A stretch of DNA of 6,329 nucleotides from Clostridia bacterium (GCA_017615495.1 JAGAAA010000084.1:1-6329), one strand, 5' to 3'; shown: positions 1-6,128, counted from the first letter of the stretch. Notes: a model not told the origin generated them from the sequence alone. Numbers and translations: made by a program.

Positions 1-1
1 C

Positions 2-601
2 ATCCTCGGCAAGGTGGATTACCTGTGCCAAGGCACCATTTATCCCGACGTTATCGAAAGCGGAAAGGGGGATGCTTCCACGATCAAGAGCCACCACAAC
101 GTTGGCGGGTTGCCCTCGGTCATTGACTTTGAGGAGATCGTCGAGCCTCTGCGCGATTTGTTTAAGGATGAAGTCCGTCAAGTCGGACTGAAACTCGGGT
201 TACCTCCGGACCTCGTTTGGAGACAGCCGTTCCCCGGTCCCGGGCTTGCCGTTAGGATCATCGGCGAGATCACCAAGGAGAAAGCGGATCTTTTGAGAGA
301 AGCGGACGCCATCTTCCGGGAAGAGGTCAAGGCTGCCATGAAGGAAAACGCCCCCAACCAATACTTCGCCGTTTTGACGGATACCAGAAGCGTGGGTGTG
401 ATGGGCGACGCCAGAAGTTACGGTTACGTACTCGCGCTGCGTGCGGTCACAACGGACGACTTTATGACTGCGGATTGGACGAGGATCCCCTACGAAGCCC
501 TCGAAAAAGCAAGCAACCGCATCACGTCGGAAGTAAGAGGGATCAACCGCGTCGTGTACGACGTAACCAGCAAACCGCCCGCAACCGTTGAGTGGGAATG
601 A
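2..601 (+). CDS. guaA: GMP synthase (glutamine-hydrolysing), C-terminal part, 5'-truncated by window edge
   Basis: GuaA converts XMP to GMP in the cytosol using ATP and glutamine-derived ammonia, the last step of de novo guanine nucleotide synthesis. Only the last 199 residues are present. The reading frame is open from base 2, so the GTG at 14 is an internal valine codon and not a start. The visible part begins near the end of the ATP-pyrophosphatase domain (LCQGTIYPDVIES, then GDASTIKSHHNVGGLP). It continues into the dimerisation domain with QPFPGPGLAVRIIGE, RSVGVMGDARSYGYV and the typical C-terminal ending KPPATVEWE. The N-terminal amidotransferase domain and the ATP-binding P-loop lie upstream of the window. 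The gene ends 19 bases before pyrG on the same strand, so the two are probably cotranscribed. The identification is very secure because these motifs are specific to GuaA. Confidence 0.97.
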   Translation: MLGKVDYLCQGTIYPDVIESGKGDASTIKSHHNVGGLPSVIDFEEIVEPLRDLFKDEVRQVGLKLGLPPDLVWRQPFPGPGLAVRIIGEITKEKADLLREADAIFREEVKAAMKENAPNQYFAVLTDTRSVGVMGDARSYGYVLALRAVTTDDFMTADWTRIPYEALEKASNRITSEVRGINRVVYDVTSKPPATVEWE

Positions 602-604
602 TCA

Positions 605-611
605 AGCGAGG
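605..611 (+). promoter_or_regulatory. Ribosome binding site of pyrG
   Basis: AGCGAGG ends 9 bases before the ATG at 621 and supplies a GAGG Shine-Dalgarno core. It fixes the pyrG start. It also contrasts with the genes starting at 3746, 3856 and 4603, which have no such site. Confidence 0.75.
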
Positions 612-620
612 TAAAAAACT

Positions 621-2207
621 ATGAAATACATTTTTGTTACCGGAGGTGTGGTCTCCGGACTTGGAAAAGGCATCGTGGCCGCGTCTTTGGGCAGGCTTTT
701 AAAACTCAGAGGGCTCAAAGTTGCGGCGCAAAAACTCGACCCCTATATGAACGTAGATCCCGGCACGATGAGCCCCTATCAACACGGGGAAGTCTTCGTC
801 ACCGAGGATGGCGCCGAGACCGATTTGGACCTCGGGCACTACGAGCGCTTTATTGATGAAAACCTTACCAAATATTCCAACCTGACTTCAGGTAAGGTGT
901 ATTGGAACGTCCTCAACAAGGAGCGCAACGGTGAGTATCTCGGCGAGACCGTGCAGATCATCCCGCACGTCACAAACGAGATCAAATCCTTCATTTTGAA
1001 AAACGCCGAAGTTACCGAAGCGGACGTTTTGATCACCGAGATCGGCGGCACCATCGGCGACATCGAGTCGCAACCTTTCTTGGAGGCGATCCGCCAATTG
1101 TCCCTTGAGGTAGGCAGAAGGAACTGCTTGTTCATCCACGTTTGCTTGGTGCCGTACATTTCGGGTTCGGACGAATTTAAGTCCAAGCCCACGCAGCACT
1201 CCGTTAAGGAATTGCAGGCGATGGGTATCCATCCCGATATCATCGTTACCCGTTCGGACAAGGACGTAGGCAAGGAGATCCGCAAAAAGATCTCTATGTT
1301 CTGCAACGTGGCGGAGGACTGCGTTATCTCCAACACCACGTTGGACTGTTTGTACGAAGTGCCCATCATGCTGCACAACGGCGGGATGGACGACGTTGTG
1401 ATCCGTGAGCTCGGCTTATCTTTGCCCAAGGCGGACATGCGCGATTGGCAAAACATGGTGGATTCCGTCCGTGAAAGGAAAGGCGAAGTCAACATCGCCC
1501 TCGTCGGCAAATACGTCAAATTGCACGACTCGTACCTCTCCATCGTGGAAGCGTTGAACCACGCCAGCTTCGTGGTGGGGAAGAAAGTCAAGATCAAATG
1601 GGTTGAAAGCGACAAGCTTACCGATGAAAACGCCGCGTCGGTCTTTGAAGGCATCGGCGGCATCATCGTCCCCGGCGGCTTTGGCGATAGGGGCATCGAA
1701 GGTATGATCACCGCTTGTAAGTATGCGCGTGAAAACCACATCCCGTACTTTGGCATCTGCCTCGGTATGCAGATCTGCGTCATCGAATACGCCCGCCACG
1801 TCCTTGGCTTTAAGGACGCCAACTCTCGTGAGTTCAACGAAAAGAGCGAGCACCTCGTCATTGACTTGATGCCCGACCAGCACGGCGTTATCAAGGGCGG
1901 CACGATGCGTCTTGGCGCTTATCCTTGCAAGGTCAAGGAAGGCACCACCCTTTACGCTTGCTACGGCGAGCCCCTCATCAAGGAGCGTCACCGCCATAGA
2001 TACGAGTTCAACAACGAGTACAAAGAAGCCTTTGAGAAGGGCGGCTTGACCCTCAGCGGCACTTCGCCTTCCGGTCACATCGTGGAGACGGTGGAGCTTA
2101 CCGACCGCGACTTCTTCGTAGGCGTGCAGTTCCATCCGGAATTCAAATCCCGCCCCAACAAGCCGCATCCGTTGTTTGTAAAGTTCGTCGCTTCTTCGGT
2201 AAAATAA
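621..2207 (+). CDS. pyrG: CTP synthase (glutamine-hydrolysing)
   Basis: PyrG aminates UTP to CTP using ATP and ammonia released from glutamine, the committed step to cytosine nucleotides. It acts as a cytosolic tetramer or filament. The 528-residue protein is full length (family about 530-550). The N-terminal synthetase domain has the P-loop GGVVSGLGKG with Lys16. The Mg-binding residues are Asp70 in ETDLDLGHYERF and Glu140 in TEIGGTIGDIES. The class I glutamine amidotransferase domain fills roughly residues 290-528, with GGFGDRG, the nucleophile Cys380 in FGICLGMQ, and His505 and Glu507 in the HPEF motif, so the catalytic triad is intact. The start is set by the GAGG site and by the family-typical MKYIFVTGG opening. 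There is no long leader, so the leader-attenuation control known for pyrG in some Gram-positives is not evident. The gene is the distal partner of guaA and is followed directly by a strong terminator. Confidence 0.98.
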   Translation: MKYIFVTGGVVSGLGKGIVAASLGRLLKLRGLKVAAQKLDPYMNVDPGTMSPYQHGEVFVTEDGAETDLDLGHYERFIDENLTKYSNLTSGKVYWNVLNKERNGEYLGETVQIIPHVTNEIKSFILKNAEVTEADVLITEIGGTIGDIESQPFLEAIRQLSLEVGRRNCLFIHVCLVPYISGSDEFKSKPTQHSVKELQAMGIHPDIIVTRSDKDVGKEIRKKISMFCNVAEDCVISNTTLDCLYEVPIMLHNGGMDDVVIRELGLSLPKADMRDWQNMVDSVRERKGEVNIALVGKYVKLHDSYLSIVEALNHASFVVGKKVKIKWVESDKLTDENAASVFEGIGGIIVPGGFGDRGIEGMITACKYARENHIPYFGICLGMQICVIEYARHVLGFKDANSREFNEKSEHLVIDLMPDQHGVIKGGTMRLGAYPCKVKEGTTLYACYGEPLIKERHRHRYEFNNEYKEAFEKGGLTLSGTSPSGHIVETVELTDRDFFVGVQFHPEFKSRPNKPHPLFVKFVASSVK

Positions 2208-2221
2208 AGATCCAAAAAACA

Positions 2222-2251
2222 AAAAAAGGTCGACCGCAGTCGACCTTTTTT
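2222..2251. terminator. Bidirectional intrinsic terminator between pyrG and the MATE gene
   Basis: A perfect 7-bp GC-rich stem, GGTCGAC (2228-2234) with GTCGACC (2239-2245), encloses the loop CGCA. An A-tract (from 2221) on one side and a T-tract (2246-2251) on the other extend the pairing. It works as stem plus U-run on either strand. It lies 14 bases after the pyrG stop and about 10 bases after the stop of the convergent MATE gene, so it probably ends both transcripts. Confidence 0.93.
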
Positions 2252-2261
2252 ATTTGCTGTT

Positions 2262-3746
2262 TTAGTTTTGGTTGTCCGTCAGATCGTCGCTTTGGAGGTC
2301 CTCGTCAAGGACGGGGGCGTCGATGGAGGGCTCGGGCGCAAGCGCGCTTTCGGGGATCAGAACCGCTTCGTCGTGCGCTGTCTTGCGTTGCATGATCTCC
2401 CGTCGTTTGTTGAATTCCTTTTTGAAGACCATCATGGAGAAGGGCAAGAAGATCGCCGTCGCCACAAATTCCGCGATCGGGTAAGCAAACCAAACGCCCC
2501 TCGTGCCCGTATAGCGCGAAAGCAGGTATGCCGACGGGATGATAACGAGCTGACGCGTAATGGTGATCAACAGGGAAGTAAAGCCGCGCCCCAAGGACTG
2601 CATCATCACGGTCACCGAAATAATGGTCGCCGCAAACACGAAGCAGATGCTGACGGTGCGCAATGCGTAGGTGCCCACGCGGATGAATTCGGGGTCGCTG
2701 CCAAAGAGCCCGATCAAATAGCCCGGGATGGATTGGAAGAGGATCAAGCCGAAGGTCATATACCCCAAGGCGAGTATCAGCATAAAGCGGAAAGTTTGTG
2801 AGAAGCGGTCACGGTTGTAGGCGCCGTAATTGTAGCCGAGGATGGGCATGCCGCCTTGCGTCAAACCGAACACCGGCATAAACACGAAGGATTGCAACTT
2901 AAAGTATACGCCCAAAACCGAGATGGCGTAGGGGAAGCCCTTGATGAAGTTGTTGACCATAATGATGGTAAAAGAGGGAAGCGCGCTCGTAAGCATCGAG
3001 GGGAGCCCCACGCGAAGGATGCGCCACATAAACTTGGGGGAGGGACGGAAGCCCTTTTCCAAAAGGTGGACGTCCTGCTTTTTGAAGATGAGCATCGAAA
3101 CGGAGAAGACCATCGCCACCACTTGACCGATGACGGTTGCGATCGCCGCGCCCTTTGTGCCCAGGCGGGGGAAGAACCCGATGCCGAAGATGAAGAAGGG
3201 GTCCAAGGCGATGTTGGTCACCGCGCCGAGAAGCTGGGTGAACATCGGGATGCGCATGTTGCCCGTGGCTTGCAGTATCTTGCTGGTGGTCAGCTCGATC
3301 ATCGCGCCGAAACAGAAGATCATGCAGGTGGAGAGGTAAGAAGTTGCCATCTCGGTAACTTCGGGGTCTTTGGTGTAAAGAGAGACGAAGGGTTTTACCG
3401 CCGTGAAGCCCAAAATCACCACGACCACCATCGCGACGAGCGCCATAAACAAGCCGTTTTGCGCGGCGCGGTTGGCGCGGTCACGCCTCCCTTCGCCCAG
3501 GCTCTTTGAGATGTAAACGTTGGTGCCTACGCCGATGCCGATGCCGATGGCGATGATGAGCATTTGCATCGGGAAGATGATGCCCATCGCTTCGATGGCT
3601 TTTTCGGAATAGCGAGCGAGATATAAGCTGTCCACCACGTTGTAGATGGCTTGAACGAGCATGGAAAAAATGGCCGGCAGGCTCATAGAGATCAAAAGTT
3701 TTTTAACGGGCGTCGTCGCCATTTTTGCGGATTGAAGTTTTTCCAT
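2262..3746 (-). CDS. MATE-family efflux transporter
   Basis: This is an inner-membrane antiporter of the MATE family, expected to export drugs or other organic cations using a Na+ or H+ gradient; the substrate cannot be read from the sequence. From the ATG at 3746 it has 494 residues. The opening has the family-typical SLPAIFSMLVQAIYNVVDSLY (residues about 22-42), followed by a series of hydrophobic segments consistent with 12 helices in two halves. The second half begins around GLPSMLTSALPSF. After the last helix comes a basic stretch (KKEFNKRREIMQRK) and then a roughly 38-residue acidic, proline-containing tail, which is extra compared with the usual 440-460 residues. The frame stays open further upstream, but that part runs through the promoter and over tcdA, so it was excluded. 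A second candidate start is the ATG at 3722 (MATTPVKK). A TATAAT box lies 6 bases before 3746, and no Shine-Dalgarno site precedes either start. Confidence 0.92.
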   Translation of the reverse strand: MEKLQSAKMATTPVKKLLISMSLPAIFSMLVQAIYNVVDSLYLARYSEKAIEAMGIIFPMQMLIIAIGIGIGVGTNVYISKSLGEGRRDRANRAAQNGLFMALVAMVVVVILGFTAVKPFVSLYTKDPEVTEMATSYLSTCMIFCFGAMIELTTSKILQATGNMRIPMFTQLLGAVTNIALDPFFIFGIGFFPRLGTKGAAIATVIGQVVAMVFSVSMLIFKKQDVHLLEKGFRPSPKFMWRILRVGLPSMLTSALPSFTIIMVNNFIKGFPYAISVLGVYFKLQSFVFMPVFGLTQGGMPILGYNYGAYNRDRFSQTFRFMLILALGYMTFGLILFQSIPGYLIGLFGSDPEFIRVGTYALRTVSICFVFAATIISVTVMMQSLGRGFTSLLITITRQLVIIPSAYLLSRYTGTRGVWFAYPIAEFVATAIFLPFSMMVFKKEFNKRREIMQRKTAHDEAVLIPESALAPEPSIDAPVLDEDLQSDDLTDNQN

Positions 3747-3752
3747 GGGAAA

Positions 3753-3781
3753 ATTATATGAGGAAATCGCCGCGGAGTCAA
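3753..3781 (-). promoter_or_regulatory. Sigma-A-type promoter of the MATE gene
   Basis: On the minus strand, the -35 TTGACT (3781-3776) is separated by exactly 17 bases from the -10 TATAAT (3758-3753). The predicted start, seven bases past the -10, is the A of the ATG at 3746. This implies a leaderless message, or a 24-base leader if translation begins at 3722. Confidence 0.82.
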
Positions 3782-3782
3782 G

Positions 3783-3795
3783 CGACCGAAGGTCG
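3783..3795. repeat. Operator-like inverted repeat upstream of the MATE -35 box
   Basis: CGACC and GGTCG flank the trinucleotide GAA as a perfect 5-bp dyad. It starts 2 bases upstream of the MATE -35 hexamer. It could be a regulator binding site, but a dyad this short can occur by chance. Confidence 0.3.
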
Positions 3796-3820
3796 TTTGC
3801 CAAAAAGAAGAGGGCATTGA

Positions 3821-3849
3821 TTGCTTCCGTTCCTTGAACGTGGTATAAT
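3821..3849 (+). promoter_or_regulatory. Promoter of tcdA
   Basis: A perfect -10 TATAAT sits at 3844-3849. The best-placed -35 is TTGCTT (3821-3826, spacer 17), which matches the consensus at only 3 of 6 positions. The closer TTGAAC at 3834 is only 4 bases from the -10 and cannot serve as its -35. Seven bases past the -10 is the A of the tcdA ATG, so a leaderless message is predicted. Confidence 0.65.
3828..3840. repeat. Inverted repeat in the spacer of the tcdA promoter
   Basis: CGTTC and GAACG flank CTT as a perfect 5-bp dyad between the predicted -35 and -10 of tcdA. The position would suit a repressor site. The short arms make chance occurrence plausible. Confidence 0.25.
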
Positions 3850-3855
3850 GGCGGT

Positions 3856-4545
3856 ATGGAAAAAGCAACGGACAGATTGACCATCTTGATCGGAGAGCAG
3901 GGCGTTGACCGGCTTGCCGCGGCAAAAGTTGCCGTCGTGGGTCTCGGCGGCGTGGGCGGACAAGCGGCGGAAGCCATCGCAAGGAGCTTTGTCGGCTCGC
4001 TCGTTTTGGTGGACGGCGACAAAGTGAACGCAAGCAACTGCAACCGTCAGATCCTTGCCAGCGCAAAAACCGTCGGAAAGGAAAAGGCGCTCGTCGCGGC
4101 GGATCGCGTGAAGGAGATCAACCCGGACGCGGAAGTTTTGGCGCAACCCCTTTTCGTCACGGCGGAAAACGTTGCTTCCCTCCCCATTTGGGACGCAGAT
4201 TGCGTTGTAGACGCCATCGACGACGTGGACGCCAAGGTCGCTTTGATCAAGGAGGCGCGCGCGCGAGGTGTAAAGATCGTCTCTTCGATGGGGGCGGCAA
4301 ACCGCTTTGACCCTATGGCGTTTAAGGTGGCGGATATTTCCGAAACGCATACTTGCCCTTTGGCGAAAAAGATCAGGAAGCTCCTTGCCGAACAAGGGAT
4401 AACCAAGGGAGTGACGGTGGTGTATTCCACCGAAAAACCTCTTTCCTTCGGCGGCGCGCTCGGCAGCAACGCGTTCGTTCCGCCCGCGGCGGGGCTCCTC
4501 GTTGCTTCCGCGGCGGTGAACTTGCTTTTAAAAGACGAGGCGTAA
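3856..4545 (+). CDS. tcdA: tRNA threonylcarbamoyladenosine dehydratase (ThiF/E1-like)
   Basis: TcdA (CsdL/YgdL) uses ATP to dehydrate the t6A37 modification of ANN-decoding tRNAs into its cyclic form, ct6A, in the cytosol. The 229-residue protein has the E1-like layout in order: RLTILIGEQGVDRL at 7-20, the nucleotide-binding GLGGVG at 29-34, VDGD at 52-55, and the ATP-handling NCNRQ at 61-65. Further on are VVDAIDDVDAK at 117-127, SSMGAANRFDP at 143-153, and ADISETHTCPLAKKIRK at 159-175 with Cys167. The SSMGA-N-DP plus ADIS-T--CPLAK signature separates TcdA from ThiF, MoeB and HesA. No zinc-binding CxxC pairs were seen. The ATG at 3856 is the only sensible start, since the conserved RL-LIGE block follows directly and no downstream ATG precedes it. 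No Shine-Dalgarno site is present. The sulfur-transfer partners CsdA and CsdE found near some homologues are not in this window. Confidence 0.93.
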   Translation: MEKATDRLTILIGEQGVDRLAAAKVAVVGLGGVGGQAAEAIARSFVGSLVLVDGDKVNASNCNRQILASAKTVGKEKALVAADRVKEINPDAEVLAQPLFVTAENVASLPIWDADCVVDAIDDVDAKVALIKEARARGVKIVSSMGAANRFDPMAFKVADISETHTCPLAKKIRKLLAEQGITKGVTVVYSTEKPLSFGGALGSNAFVPPAAGLLVASAAVNLLLKDEA

Positions 4546-4554
4546 GGCCTTTTT
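4538..4554 (+). terminator. Possible weak terminator overlapping the tcdA stop codon
   Basis: AGGC (4538-4541) can pair with GCCT (4547-4550) around a 5-base loop containing the stop codon, followed by a short T-run to 4554. The stem is only 4 bp, so termination would be inefficient at best. Some tcdA transcription may read into the aminotransferase gene. Confidence 0.3.
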
Positions 4555-4563
4555 AAAAAAATA

Positions 4564-4592
4564 TTGACTAATATCGTTTCAGACAGTATAAT
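4564..4592 (+). promoter_or_regulatory. Near-consensus sigma-A promoter of the aminotransferase gene
   Basis: The -35 TTGACT (4564-4569), a 17-base spacer and the -10 TATAAT (4587-4592) make one of the two best promoters in the window. The expected transcription start near 4599-4600 lies only 3-4 bases before the ATG at 4603. The TTG at 4564 is therefore part of the -35 box and not a start codon. Confidence 0.88.
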
Positions 4593-4602
4593 AAGTATTA
4601 CT

Positions 4603-5793
4603 ATGGATTACACCAAGTATTTGAACGACAAGATCGTAGGGCTCAAACCCTCCGGCATCAGAAAGTATTTTGACATTGCGGCGACGATGCCCGACTGCAT
4701 TTCTTTGGGTGTGGGCGAGCCCAATTTCGTTACCCCTAAGGAAGGCATTGACGGCGGCGTCAGAAGCCTGCTTTCCGGTCACACGCATTATACCTCCAAC
4801 GGCGGCATTATGGAACTGCGTGAACTTATGAGTTACTACATTCATAAGAAGTACGCCTTGGAGTACGACCCCACTTGCGAGATACTGCCCACCATCGGCG
4901 TCTCCGAAGCGGTGGATATCACGATGCGCGCTCTTTTGAACCCCGGCGACGAAGTTTTGGTTTCCGACCCGTGCTACGTTTCGTATTATCCCGCGGTCAC
5001 CATGGCGGGCGGCGTGCCCGTGGTGGTGGAGACCAAGCAGGAGACCAACTTCATCCTGACCCCGGAAGCTCTTGAAAAAGCCATCACCCCCAAGACCAAA
5101 GTCTTGTTGATGTGTTACCCCAACAACCCCACCGGTGCGATCATGACCAAAGAGGAACTCGAGGCCATCGTCCCCGTCATCAAAAAGCACGACCTCATCG
5201 TCGTGACGGACGAGGTTTATTCCGAGCTCACTTACGGCGGCATCAAGCATACCTCTATTGCCGCGCTCCCCGGTATGAAGGAACGCACCATTCTCCTCAG
5301 CGGTTTCAGCAAGAGTTTTGCCATGACCGGCTGGCGTCTCGGTTACCTTGCCGCGCCTAAGGAGATCTATCAGCAAGTTTACAAGATCCATCAGTTTGCT
5401 ATCATGTGCGTGCCGACGATGGCGCAGGAAGCGTTGATCGCTTTGTTGAAGTACGGCTTTGAAACGGACTTCGACTTCGTGGAGCAAATGCGTTTGGAAT
5501 ACGACCGCAAGCGTAAATTCATCTACAAAGCTCTCCTTGATATGGGGCTCAATTGCTTTGAGCCCAAGGGCGCTTTCTATATCTTCCCGCAGGTCAGCCA
5601 CCTCGGTATGAACGACGAAAAGTTTGTGGAAAGGTTGTTGTACGAAAAGAAGGTGGCGGTCGTCCCCGGCAGCGCTTTCAGCGAGACGGACAACTCGCAC
5701 GTGCGCATCAGCTACGCTTACAGTATGGAAAAATTGGAGCGTGCAATGGAGCGCATGCAAGATTTTGTGGAAGAAATAAAAAAAGGGCGTTAA
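4603..5793 (+). CDS. Class I PLP-dependent aminotransferase (aspartate/aromatic type)
   Basis: This is a cytosolic fold-type I aminotransferase that moves an amino group between an amino acid and a 2-oxo acid. The exact substrate is not decidable from sequence; the relatives I recognise are annotated as aspartate, aromatic or PatA-like enzymes. The 396-residue protein is a normal length. It opens with KPSGIRKYFDIAATMPDCISLGVGEPNF. PLP-site residues are in order: Asn175 in NNPTG (174-178), Asp203 and Tyr206 in TDEVYSEL, the Schiff-base Lys237 in SGFSKSFAMTGWRLGY, and the carboxylate-binding Arg368 near the C-terminus in HVRISYAYS. The start at 4603 fits the family N-terminus; an upstream in-frame TTG lies inside the promoter. 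No Shine-Dalgarno site precedes the ATG. The gene stands as its own transcription unit between tcdA and the tRNA gene. Confidence 0.95.
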   Translation: MDYTKYLNDKIVGLKPSGIRKYFDIAATMPDCISLGVGEPNFVTPKEGIDGGVRSLLSGHTHYTSNGGIMELRELMSYYIHKKYALEYDPTCEILPTIGVSEAVDITMRALLNPGDEVLVSDPCYVSYYPAVTMAGGVPVVVETKQETNFILTPEALEKAITPKTKVLLMCYPNNPTGAIMTKEELEAIVPVIKKHDLIVVTDEVYSELTYGGIKHTSIAALPGMKERTILLSGFSKSFAMTGWRLGYLAAPKEIYQQVYKIHQFAIMCVPTMAQEALIALLKYGFETDFDFVEQMRLEYDRKRKFIYKALLDMGLNCFEPKGAFYIFPQVSHLGMNDEKFVERLLYEKKVAVVPGSAFSETDNSHVRISYAYSMEKLERAMERMQDFVEEIKKGR

Positions 5794-5797
5794 CCTG

Positions 5798-5826
5798 TTT
5801 TAAATTCAAAGAAAATGATTTATAAT
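5798..5826 (+). promoter_or_regulatory. Probable promoter of tRNA-Thr
   Basis: A perfect -10 TATAAT (5821-5826) lies 13 bases before the tRNA 5' end. The -35 is poor: TTTTAA (5798-5803) at a 17-base spacing. The predicted start near 5833 gives a very short pre-tRNA leader. Confidence 0.6.
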
Positions 5827-5839
5827 AGTGCTACTTGAT

Positions 5840-5915
5840 GCTAATGTGGCTCAGCTGGTAGAGCAGTTCACTCGTAATGAACAGGTCGCCGGTTCGAATC
5901 CGGCCATTAGCTCCA
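5840..5915 (+). tRNA. tRNA-Thr, anticodon CGT
   Basis: A complete 76-base cloverleaf is present. The acceptor stem pairs GCTAATG (5840-5846) with CATTAGC (5905-5911). The D arm is GCTC/GAGC. The anticodon stem is GTTCA/TGAAC with loop CTCGTAA and anticodon CGT (5873-5875), which reads ACG (threonine). The T arm is GCCGG-TTCGAAT-CCGGC. The discriminator base is T5912 and CCA is encoded at 5913-5915. A37 (5876) is the type of position that carries t6A in ANN-decoding tRNAs, the substrate of the TcdA encoded about 1.3 kb upstream. Confidence 0.97.
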
Positions 5916-5952
5916 AAAATAACCGATTCGCATATGCGGGTCGGTTATTTTT
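5916..5952 (+). terminator. Intrinsic terminator of tRNA-Thr
   Basis: A long stem starts directly after the CCA: AAAATAACCGA (5916-5926) pairs with TCGGTTATTTT (5941-5951). An inner stem continues through two T-G wobbles to a loop ATAT (5932-5935). It finishes in a T-run at 5948-5952. The A and T flanks would also allow some function on the minus strand. Confidence 0.88.
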
Positions 5953-5954
5953 AT

Positions 5955-5978
5955 ATCAAATTCGCTTGCGGATTTGAT
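5955..5978. repeat. Second stem-loop after the tRNA terminator
   Basis: A 10-bp stem runs from 5955 (ATCAAATTCG) to 5978 (CGGATTTGAT), with one T-G wobble and a CTTG loop. No T-run follows on either strand, so it is not a classical terminator. Its core (ATTCGC then GCGG) resembles the core of the terminator hairpin just before it, which suggests a local duplication. Confidence 0.55.
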
Positions 5979-6003
5979 TATCATACCAACCCTTCTTTAA
6001 TAA

Positions 6004-6019
6004 ACGATATAAATATCGT
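6004..6019. repeat. Perfect palindrome ACGATAT-AA-ATATCGT
   Basis: Two perfect 7-base arms flank AA, giving a 16-base operator-like dyad in the AT-rich intergenic region, about 93 bases upstream of the next palindrome. No promoter was recognised over it. It could be a regulator site or part of a mobile-element end. Confidence 0.45.
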
Positions 6020-6111
6020 GTTATGACATTATTGTATTACATAATAATAAAATTTTTAATATCATTTTTAAATAAATCAAGACAAAAAAGATAAAAATAA
6101 TGCAAAGCACT

Positions 6112-6128
6112 TCATATTGACAATATGA
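6112..6128. promoter_or_regulatory. Operator-like palindrome covering the -35 box
   Basis: TCATATTG and CAATATGA flank a single central A (6120). The 8-bp arms are perfect and completely contain the TTGACA -35 at 6117-6122. A protein bound here would block RNA polymerase, so repression of the downstream gene is the likely effect. No regulator gene lies in the window. Confidence 0.6.

Noticed and set aside
14..16. GTG at 14 as a start codon for the first gene
   Set aside because: The frame is open to the window edge and the sequence is internal to GuaA (the valine before DYLCQGT).
839..2222. Long minus-strand frames opposite pyrG (839-1903, 888-1376, 1416-2222)
   Set aside because: They are shadows of a complete, motif-perfect pyrG. 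Their translations show no known motif and they have no promoter or ribosome binding site.
2856..3509. 217-codon plus-strand frame within the MATE gene
   Set aside because: It is rich in His, Asp, Glu and Arg, as expected from the complement of hydrophobic codons; no independent support.
3834..3839. TTGAAC as the -35 box of tcdA
   Set aside because: It lies only 4 bases from the TATAAT, too close for a sigma-A promoter.
3747..4043. Upstream extension of the MATE reading frame by 99 codons, to 4043
   Set aside because: It reads through the MATE promoter and antisense through the 5' part of tcdA, and has no resemblance to MATE N-termini.
4564..4602. TTG start at 4564 for the aminotransferase, adding 13 residues
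   Set aside because: The TTG is the first three bases of the -35 hexamer of a near-consensus promoter, and the family N-terminus matches the ATG at 4603.
4579..5760. 393-codon minus-strand frame opposite the aminotransferase
   Set aside because: It is antisense to a gene with all catalytic residues in place, and is rich in His and Val in the way expected of a shadow frame.
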